Positions 45,104 through 52,195 of a stretch of 64,000 nt of DNA are shown piece by piece. Numbering within the stretch: the first letter of the stretch is position 1; every line of letters begins with the position of its first letter. A program made the translations under genes and the position numbers. The DNA comes from Pelagibacteraceae bacterium AG-404-N13 (GTDB taxonomy: Bacteria > Pseudomonadota > Alphaproteobacteria > Pelagibacterales > Pelagibacteraceae): contig QCJD01000006.1 in the NCBI GenBank assembly GCA_003216255.1, forward strand, positions 1-64,000, given 5' to 3'. Under the pieces are notes generated by a model. That model saw only the letters and a program-made list of their open reading frames with translations, was not told the origin of the DNA and searched no databases.

Positions 45104-45704
45104 TATCAGTTAATCCAGCACCTGCTGCTTTTTGCTTTGACTCCTCAGTTTCTTCAACAAATGTGTTTTCGGAAATTTTATACAATTCTGACCATTCATT
45201 TTCTGAAAATGAATTTTTATTTTCTAAAAATTGTAAATTTATTTTTTCAGATTTTTCAACAATATCTCCACTTAGATAATTTGAATAAATTGATTGATTA
45301 AAATTAAATAAAAACTCTTTGTTGTCTATTTTTAAAAAAATTCTTTTTCCTATTATTTCTGATGTTCTGCTTACAAATGGTATAAATAATAAAGGGAAAG
45401 CAAGATTGTTTATTTCTATTTGTTTAAATTCTGAAATTGTTGATGATTGATCAAAAAAATTAACTCCTGAAATTATTGGACAGAAAAATTTTTTTGAAAA
45501 ATTTGCTTTTGCATAAACATTAATGTTTTCAAAGTTTTCATTATTATATATTTTAAAATATTGATTAATGTTTTTGATACCAGGTAAACCAAACATTTCT
45601 AATAGTCTAATATTTTTTCCAACTTCTTCTGCTATTCCCCAAGAAAAACCCACTGATCTCGTGGCTCTTTTGACTGTAGTTTCTATCTCGCTAAAACTAA
45701 TCAT
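45096..45704 (-). CDS. DUF3726 family protein
   Basis: The 202-residue protein begins with SEIETTVKRATRSVGFSWGI and ends with AAGAGLTDND, both hallmarks of DUF3726. The middle is less conserved and mixed alpha/beta. There is no signal peptide or membrane segment, so it is probably cytoplasmic. The function is unknown. Its start is in a one-base overlap with the 553-residue gene, and its end overlaps the CxxC gene, so all are one operon. Confidence 0.82.
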   Translation of the reverse strand: MISFSEIETTVKRATRSVGFSWGIAEEVGKNIRLLEMFGLPGIKNINQYFKIYNNENFENINVYAKANFSKKFFCPIISGVNFFDQSSTISEFKQIEINNLAFPLLFIPFVSRTSEIIGKRIFLKIDNKEFLFNFNQSIYSNYLSGDIVEKSEKINLQFLENKNSFSENEWSELYKISENTFVEETEESKQKAAGAGLTDND

Positions 45705-47365
45705 TAATTTAAAGAATTGTATATCCAGTGATTATCAAACGATTTTAAATCTATTGGAAGTGGTGCGCCCTGAAACATACAAATTCTTAACCATTTATCA
45801 GACCGAGGGTCAAATTTAATTGCCCCAAAAAATGATAGTTTTAATCTCAACATATCAATAGGCATTAATTTAGAACCAATTGTATTGTCCTGAATTTCTG
45901 CATATGGAAATTTTTCTGTAATAAAAGCTCTTCTTACTACATGTCTTAAATGATTATTATCTTTTAAAAATTTTCCTACTTTCAAACTATTTTTCAGCGT
46001 AAAAATTGTTTCATAAAGTTTTTTTATATCTCTGGCTATTGCTAGTGGTTGCTCTAGATTTGATCCTTCTATTTCATATCTATTTGCCATTCTGGGTTCT
46101 TCTTTATTTTTTGAAATGAACCAAAAATTTTGATTGTTTTCTTTTTTTTTAAAATCGATTTTTAAAACTTCAGAGTATTTGTTTTCTAAGATGTTTCTTA
46201 ATTCCTCAATTGTTCTATTTATTGGAATATTAAAATACTGATCTTCATCTGAGCTCATTTTATTAATTAAAGGTTTTGTTATTTCGTCATAGGGCTCCAT
46301 CAACATTGAAACAATATATTCTATGCACTCATCATTTAGATTTTCTTCAGCCCAAATATAAATATTATTAAATGGAAATGCTTTTTTGAAACTAAACTCT
46401 TCATTTAAAAATTTAATAAATTTTTCTAAGTCCTCATTTAATTGTTTTATTTTTTTATTTTGGAAATCGCTGTCAGTATTCCAGCTTGTCACATTCTTTA
46501 AAGATTTCACTAAGCAATTTTTAAAAATACTTATTTCTTCTTTTGATGCTTCCTTAATTTCTCTTATTTTTTTTAATGCTGTCTCTCTTGCTAATATCCA
46601 ATTATTTAAAAGCATTGGATGATTAACAATAAATGGGGCCATGCCTAAACCTGTAGAATTTCCTATACCAAGATTTCTACAAATATTTTGATCTAATTCG
46701 ACTGCAGTGTTTGGGTTCTTATATCTCGCTATATGATTTACTTGATCAAATGTAAATTGCCTAACCAAGTATACAAGCATCATTTCCAATCTAAATGGTC
46801 CAAAAATTTCTTCTCTATTTTTTATTCTAAAACGATCAGCTAATCCAAATTTACCAGATCCATAAACTGCTGTTGTCCTATACAAATATCCAACTTTTGA
46901 TAAAAGTTCAGTATCAGGTTGATTTCCTTTAGATAAACTTTCTACTACGTGATTAAACATTCTGATCGATTTATTTGCTCTAGAAAGAGTCAATTCTTTA
47001 TATGATAATCTTCCTACTTCTTGTTTTGGAACATTATGAGCTAATCTTTCTAAGTCTTCTTTAGTGGGAACTCCATCATGTAATGCGAATGCAGCATCCC
47101 ATTTAGTTGCTATAACTCTGTCTGATCTTTCTTCATCACTTATTTCATTTGCAAAACAAACTAAAGAATAAGTTCGTTTATTTTTTGAAAATGAATAAAC
47201 TGCTCTACCGTATCCTTTTTCATTCAATTCAAAAAGATCTCTTTTATATTCCCAGTCTTTAAATTCATTTAAGAAAGATCTTAAAAAAGATAATTTCGAT
47301 TGATGAAATGATCCAAGTTTTGACAATTTCATTAAATATTTTGGGTCTCTTAGTTCTATTTTCAC
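45704..47365 (-). CDS. Large soluble protein of unknown function in the DUF3726 operon
   Basis: The 553-residue protein has no signal peptide or membrane helix and is mostly predicted helical. Segments that look conserved by composition include ATKWDAAFALHDGVPTKED, LYRTTAVYGSGKFGLADRF, and GLGMAPFIVNHPMLLNNW. No known domain is recognised. The start is GTG at 47363-47365, sharing one base with the stop of the peptidase-like gene (TAGTG), and the stop overlaps the DUF3726 start. Tight coupling to both suggests a joint role, possibly as a complex. Identity remains open. Confidence 0.65.
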   Translation of the reverse strand: MKIELRDPKYLMKLSKLGSFHQSKLSFLRSFLNEFKDWEYKRDLFELNEKGYGRAVYSFSKNKRTYSLVCFANEISDEERSDRVIATKWDAAFALHDGVPTKEDLERLAHNVPKQEVGRLSYKELTLSRANKSIRMFNHVVESLSKGNQPDTELLSKVGYLYRTTAVYGSGKFGLADRFRIKNREEIFGPFRLEMMLVYLVRQFTFDQVNHIARYKNPNTAVELDQNICRNLGIGNSTGLGMAPFIVNHPMLLNNWILARETALKKIREIKEASKEEISIFKNCLVKSLKNVTSWNTDSDFQNKKIKQLNEDLEKFIKFLNEEFSFKKAFPFNNIYIWAEENLNDECIEYIVSMLMEPYDEITKPLINKMSSDEDQYFNIPINRTIEELRNILENKYSEVLKIDFKKKENNQNFWFISKNKEEPRMANRYEIEGSNLEQPLAIARDIKKLYETIFTLKNSLKVGKFLKDNNHLRHVVRRAFITEKFPYAEIQDNTIGSKLMPIDMLRLKLSFFGAIKFDPRSDKWLRICMFQGAPLPIDLKSFDNHWIYNSLN

Positions 47366-48333
47366 TAATTAATTCCTTTATAAAAATTAAACCAATTATT
47401 ACCAAGAATATCATTTACTTCTTCAAGGTTAAATCCAATTTTTTTTAATCCGGTCTCTAATGAATTAAATCCTCTTGCATCAATGAACCAATCAGGCTGT
47501 TTTGGAAAGCCTGGTTTGTCTTTGCTTCCCTCGCCATAATTTTTCGCTCTAGTCCAAGTTCCATTTCTCATCCACTCCACAACACTATCTGGTTGATTTA
47601 GACATAAATCAGACCCAATTCCAATATTTTTTACACCAATTAAATCAGCTGTCTTTGCTACCATTTCACAAAAACTTTCTAGTTTACAATTTGAACTATC
47701 CTTTAAATGATGGGCATACAAAGAAAGGCCAAGCATTCCTCCGCTTTCAGATAAATTTTTTAAAAGTGTGTCTGATTTATTTCTTTTAGCTTTATACCAA
47801 AATGATGGATTTGCATGAGTAATAGCTATTGGTTTTTGACTCAACTCTATTGCTTCTAATGTGCTTTTTTCTGCAGAATGTGACATATCGATTACAATGC
47901 CTACTCTATTCATTTCTTTAATTACTTCTTTACCAAAATTAGTAACACCACTATCAACATTCTCATAACATCCGGTGGCTAATAATGATTGATTATTATA
48001 TGTGAGTTGCATAAAACGACATCCTAACTCATGCACTTTTTCTACAAGATTAATATCATCTTCAATCGGAGAACAGTTTTGAAAGCCAAAAAAAATTGCC
48101 GTTTTATTTTCTAACTTTGCTTTTTCAATATCTCTAATATCTTTTCCTAAAAAAATTAAATCTGAATTGTTTTTAAATAATTCATTCCATTCTGAAATTC
48201 TTGTTAAAAATTCGTCATAATCTTCATGATAAACAACAGTTACATGAACTGCATCTAATCCAGCTTCTCGGTTAATTTCGAAAATTTCTCTAGACCAATT
48301 GCAGTATTGAAGATTGTCTATTCGGTAATTCAT
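47365..48333 (-). CDS. Divergent membrane-dipeptidase (M19) family protein
   Basis: The 322-residue protein has the M19 amidohydrolase barrel: MQLTYNNQSLLATGCYE, VIDMSHSAE and AITHANPS with the two later zinc histidines, and NIGIGSDL. The N-terminal H-x-D metal pair of renal-type dipeptidases is missing; the region reads DNLQYCNWSRE. The GFQNCSP loop also lacks the usual bridging Glu. It may bind metal differently or have changed chemistry. It heads the unknown operon and is divergent from purE across a 159-base spacer. Confidence 0.78.
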   Translation of the reverse strand: MNYRIDNLQYCNWSREIFEINREAGLDAVHVTVVYHEDYDEFLTRISEWNELFKNNSDLIFLGKDIRDIEKAKLENKTAIFFGFQNCSPIEDDINLVEKVHELGCRFMQLTYNNQSLLATGCYENVDSGVTNFGKEVIKEMNRVGIVIDMSHSAEKSTLEAIELSQKPIAITHANPSFWYKAKRNKSDTLLKNLSESGGMLGLSLYAHHLKDSSNCKLESFCEMVAKTADLIGVKNIGIGSDLCLNQPDSVVEWMRNGTWTRAKNYGEGSKDKPGFPKQPDWFIDARGFNSLETGLKKIGFNLEEVNDILGNNWFNFYKGIN

Positions 48334-48492
48334 AAAATTATTAAAATATAATTATTACAATATTTGTCGATAACTTAATATGTCTCTAAATTAAATGTTT
48401 ATATATAAAATTGGGTATTATCATTAATTATATTGAAATTTAGTACCATTTTGTAATAAATATTAAAATATTAACTCTTCAAAAATAGTTAA

Positions 48493-48987
48493 ATGAGAAA
48501 TAATAAAAATATAAGCAAAGTATCAATTATTATGGGTAGTCAATCTGACTACTCGACAATGAAATTTTGTGAAAAAGTACTAAAAATTTTAAAAATCAGT
48601 TTTGAAAAAAAAATTATATCTGCCCATAGAACTCCTAAAAGAATGTTTGAATATGCTAGAAATGCTGAGAAAAATAATATCTCTGTCATAATAGCTGGAG
48701 CTGGTGGATCAGCACATCTGCCTGGAATGGTTGCGGCAATTACCAGAATACCGGTAATTGGTGTTCCAATAGAAAGTAAAAGATTAAAGGGACTTGATAG
48801 TTTATTATCAATTGCACAAATGCCAAAAGGTATCCCAGTTGGAACAGTTGCCATTGGTAAGGACGGTGCGATAAATGCAGGGCTATTTGCAGCATCAATA
48901 ATTTCCACCTTTGATAAAAAAATTAAAAAAAATTTAGAAAACTGGAGATCTAAACAAACAAAATCTGTAAAAAAAAAACCAAAATAA
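48493..48987 (+). CDS. purE: N5-carboxyaminoimidazole ribonucleotide mutase
   Basis: The 164-residue protein matches class I Pur[17 protein letters not shown] at the phosphate loop, [13 protein letters not shown] with the catalytic His, and [15 protein letters not shown]. With PurK it converts AIR to CAIR in purine synthesis. purK follows directly with no gap. Confidence 0.96.
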   Translation: MRNNKNISKVSIIMGSQSDYSTMKFCEKVLKILKISFEKKIISAHRTPKRMFEYARNAEKNNISVIIAGAGGSAHLPGMVAAITRIPVIGVPIESKRLKGLDSLLSIAQMPKGIPVGTVAIGKDGAINAGLFAASIISTFDKKIKKNLENWRSKQTKSVKKKPK

Positions 48988-50037
48988 ATGTCTAACCCAA
49001 AACTTGGTATAATTGGCGGAGGTCAATTAGGAAGCTTACTAACAGAAGCAGCAAAATACTTGAATGTTGAAACTGTAATACTTACTGATGATATAAATGC
49101 TCCAGCAAAAAATTTTACTGAAAATTTTATTTGTGGAAACTATGAAGATGAAAATTTAATAAATGAGTTCATCAGCAAGGTTGATTTAGTTACATTTGAA
49201 TTTGAAAATATTCCTTACAAAATATTAAAAAATATTAATACTTATAAGCCTGTATTACCAAACCCAGAAATAAATAAATTAATTCAAAATAGATATTCAG
49301 AAAAAGATTTTTTAAATCAAATAGATATTAGAACTACAAAATACAAATTAATAAAAAATAAAGATGAAATTAAGTTAAATGAAAATTTAATTCCAGGAAT
49401 ATTGAAAACGTGTACTCTCGGTTATGATGGCAAAGGTCAATTTAAAATTAATTCAATAAAAGAATTAGACGAGAATATTGATTTTAATAATGAATATATT
49501 TTAGAAAAACTAATCAATTTAAAAAAAGAAATATCAATAATTATTTCTAGATTTGGCCATCAAAAATATGAGCTTTATGAACCAATAGAAAATGTTCATG
49601 AAGATCAAATATTAAAACATTCAAAAATTCCTGCAGATATTTCTGAAACTCTAAAAGAAAAATCTATAGATTGGGCAAAAAAAATTGTGGAAGACTTAGA
49701 TTATATTGGAACTTTGTGTGTAGAATATTTTATAGATAAAAATGATAACTTGTATGTTAATGAAATTGCTCCAAGAGTTCATAATTCAGGACACTTAACA
49801 ATAAACACACATAACATTAGTCAATTTGAAAATCATGTTAGAGCTGTTTGTGGACTTGAAAAAATTGAAACAAAAAAAATATCTAATGGAAAAATGATCA
49901 ACCTAATTGGAAGTGATATATCTGAATATAGAGGTAAAACTTTTGCAGATAATGAGTTTTTTTATGATTATTTAAAAACTGAAATTCGCGATAAAAGAAA
50001 AATGGGACATCTAACAATTATAGAAAATAAATCATAA
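48988..50037 (+). CDS. purK: N5-carboxyaminoimidazole ribonucleotide synthase
   Basis: The 349-residue ATP-grasp protein begins with LGIIGGGQLGSLLTEAA. LKTCTLGYDGKGQFKI is the ATP loop, and EIAPRVHNSGHLTINTHNISQFE is the PurK signature near the C-terminus. It makes N5-CAIR from AIR, ATP and bicarbonate. It overlaps the end of the SRAP gene on the other strand by 6 bases. Confidence 0.96.
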   Translation: MSNPKLGIIGGGQLGSLLTEAAKYLNVETVILTDDINAPAKNFTENFICGNYEDENLINEFISKVDLVTFEFENIPYKILKNINTYKPVLPNPEINKLIQNRYSEKDFLNQIDIRTTKYKLIKNKDEIKLNENLIPGILKTCTLGYDGKGQFKINSIKELDENIDFNNEYILEKLINLKKEISIIISRFGHQKYELYEPIENVHEDQILKHSKIPADISETLKEKSIDWAKKIVEDLDYIGTLCVEYFIDKNDNLYVNEIAPRVHNSGHLTINTHNISQFENHVRAVCGLEKIETKKISNGKMINLIGSDISEYRGKTFADNEFFYDYLKTEIRDKRKMGHLTIIENKS

Positions 50038-50652
50038 TTGCTGAATTAATGAAATACTATTATTAGTTGGCTTGTTTACTTCTTTAGATATTTCATAGAA
50101 ACAAAGTTTTGTTTTATTACATTCATTTAAAAAGTTAGATCCAGATAGTTCCAAATTTAAATATCTATTTACATCCACTTCATTCAAAATTACTGGTTGC
50201 CTATGATGTATGGCGCTTATATTTTCACTTGCGTTTTCTGTGATTAAACAAAATTCATCATTTTCATATATTCCTGCCATATACATATTTTTTTTATCCT
50301 CTCTTAAAAAATAATATGGGGTTTTAACTTTTTCCTCCCTTTTCCATTCATAAAAGCCATCGGCAACTGCTACACATCGATGAAGTTTGATTAATTTTTT
50401 AAATGATATTTTTTCATCTATTGTTTCCAATCTCGCATTTATAAGAGGTTTAAAATCCTTCTTTTTGGACCAACTTGGTACTATCCCCCACTTTAAATTT
50501 TCAAGTGTATTTCCATTTTTATATTTCTTAATAACTGGAAGTTTTTGATATGGGTGAGCATTATAATTTTCTATATCCTCAACTTGTATAGCAGATTTAA
50601 CTATTTTATTAGTCTTGGAAACAGGGTTGGTAACTACGTATCTTCCACACAT
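50032..50652 (-). CDS. SRAP-domain (YedK/HMCES) abasic-site protein
   Basis: The 206-residue protein begins MCGRYVVTN. The family uses Cys2 to form a thiazolidine crosslink with abasic sites in single-stranded DNA. GFYEWKREEK and the catalytic His in AIHHRQPVIL are present, as are VPSWSKK and NARLET. It protects abasic lesions at stalled forks. Length is normal. Confidence 0.93.
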   Translation of the reverse strand: MCGRYVVTNPVSKTNKIVKSAIQVEDIENYNAHPYQKLPVIKKYKNGNTLENLKWGIVPSWSKKKDFKPLINARLETIDEKISFKKLIKLHRCVAVADGFYEWKREEKVKTPYYFLREDKKNMYMAGIYENDEFCLITENASENISAIHHRQPVILNEVDVNRYLNLELSGSNFLNECNKTKLCFYEISKEVNKPTNNSISLIQQL

Positions 50653-50706
50653 ATATTAATTACTTGTTGGCTAAATTTAATTTTAGATTATATGTTTTTA
50701 ATATTT

Positions 50707-51162
50707 ATGAAATCAATAGAAAATAACTTTGATGAACCGCAAGTTAATGAACTTTTAACTAAGCACTTTATAGAGTTAAGATCAGTATCGCCTGAAGGTA
50801 GTACTCATGTTTTAGATATTCCTGGTTTAAAAGATCCGACTATAAGATTTTGGAGTTTATGGGATGGAAAAGAACTGGTCGGTTGTGGGGCTTTGAAATT
50901 ATTAGAAAAAAATCATGGAGAATTTAAATCAATTAGAGTCGCTGATAAATTTAGAAAAAATGGTATGGGTGAGAAAATAATATCTCATCTAGTTGATCAA
51001 GCTAAGCAAATAGGTATAAAAAAACTTAGTACTGAAACTGGTGCAGGAGAATTTTTTGCTCCTGCTAGAAAATTATTTAAAAAATTTGGATTTAAAAAAT
51101 GCAAACCTTTTGCACATTATAAAGAAGACCCAAATTCTTGTTATTATAATTTAAACATTTAG
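50707..51162 (+). CDS. GNAT-family N-acetyltransferase
   Basis: The 151-residue product is a GNAT: HFIELRSVSPEGSTHVLD at the N-terminus, LVGCGALKLL for beta4, IRVADKFRKNGMGEKIISHL with the acetyl-CoA R-x-x-G-x-G-like loop, and the AGEFFAPARKLFKKFGF C-terminal helix. The ATG at 50707 is preferred since homologues begin close to this point; another ATG at 50692 is in frame. The substrate is unknown; the YedL-like subgroup is uncharacterised. Confidence 0.88.
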   Translation: MKSIENNFDEPQVNELLTKHFIELRSVSPEGSTHVLDIPGLKDPTIRFWSLWDGKELVGCGALKLLEKNHGEFKSIRVADKFRKNGMGEKIISHLVDQAKQIGIKKLSTETGAGEFFAPARKLFKKFGFKKCKPFAHYKEDPNSCYYNLNI

Positions 51163-51170
51163 ATAAATTT

Positions 51171-51611
51171 GTGAAGAAAGATAAAACAAGACCATTTGTG
51201 CTTTATGTAGCTGAAGAAATTTATCTAAAAGTATCTGAAATAAAAAAAAAAAATCCAGAAATTACAAATATCGAAGCTATAGAGAGGTTTATTGGTACAG
51301 ATTTATTTAAAGAAATTAGTAGTGGTAAATTTCATGATAAATGGTTTGAAGAATTAAAAAAAAATAATTTTATCGATAAAAATTCTGGAAAAAAAATTCC
51401 ATCAGAAACCATTAGACTTTTATTAGTTCAAAAAGATACGATGATGCGTCAATTGATAGGTTACCCTAGCTTGTATTATACAAAAAGTTTTTATCCTCTT
51501 GAGCTTTCTCAAAGAGCTTTTAATCACTTGTGGAGAATTTGTGAAAATTATGAGCTATGGTGTAAAGAAATTGGAAATAAAAATAAAATTTCTCTTAATT
51601 TGATTAATTAA
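51171..51611 (+). CDS. Basic soluble protein, unknown function
   Basis: The 146-residue protein is rich in Lys and predicted helical. The GTG at 51171 begins MKKDKTRPFVLYV and lies 8 bases after the acetyltransferase gene. A conserved-looking stretch, MMRQLIGYPSLYYTKSFYP, occurs in the second half. No domain is recognised. It converges with soxG, overlapping by 4 bases. Confidence 0.6.
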   Translation: MKKDKTRPFVLYVAEEIYLKVSEIKKKNPEITNIEAIERFIGTDLFKEISSGKFHDKWFEELKKNNFIDKNSGKKIPSETIRLLLVQKDTMMRQLIGYPSLYYTKSFYPLELSQRAFNHLWRICENYELWCKEIGNKNKISLNLIN

Positions 51612-52195
51612 AATGCTTTAAAACCAAATTCTAAAGATGCATCTGTTATTGAATGATATAAAGATTCTCCAAAACTTCTAAGAGCAAATAATCTTATTTT
51701 ATTTGGGTTATCATCAAGCATATCTGCGGTAAATGCTATACCATTATATGTTGAGTTTACTGAATTATTTTTTTGTAAAATATTAAAATTAAATGGACAT
51801 CCTTTTTTTAAAACTTCTTTAGCTTCAGTGCCTTCTAGTTCAATTATAGCTCGCGAGTGTGATAAATCGGTTACTGCAAAATCTGTTTCTTTAAAAACTT
51901 CAGAAATATTTTTAAGTAAATCTTTTTTTGTTGATACTAAAAGCCAATTTTTTGGACCATTCCACAATATTCTTGTATTAGAGTTATGGGCAACACTTAA
52001 AGGTTCATTCGTTAATTTTAAACTATCAATATCAATATTTTCAAATTGAATGGTTGAATTTTTATACTGAACTATTTGTACAATAAGTAAATTTTTAATT
52101 TCTGTAACTTTTAATAAATTCTCTTCATTTTTATTTTCATAATTTCCAAAAAGACCAGTTTTATGAACATAATTTAAAGCTGAAATTGATGTCAT
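51608..52195 (-). CDS. soxG: Sarcosine oxidase gamma subunit
   Basis: The 195-residue protein resembles SoxG: ILWNGPKNWLLVS, FAVTDLSHSRAIIELEGTEAKEVL, and CPFNFN, a GcvT-like small fold. It overlaps soxA by 4 bases and ends the soxBDAG operon. The subunit stabilises the heterotetramer. Confidence 0.88.
   Translation of the reverse strand: MTSISALNYVHKTGLFGNYENKNEENLLKVTEIKNLLIVQIVQYKNSTIQFENIDIDSLKLTNEPLSVAHNSNTRILWNGPKNWLLVSTKKDLLKNISEVFKETDFAVTDLSHSRAIIELEGTEAKEVLKKGCPFNFNILQKNNSVNSTYNGIAFTADMLDDNPNKIRLFALRSFGESLYHSITDASLEFGFKAF

Noticed and set aside
48549-48908. 119-codon open frame on the minus strand
   Set aside because: It is antisense to purE, which has all its catalytic motifs; no independent evidence supports it.
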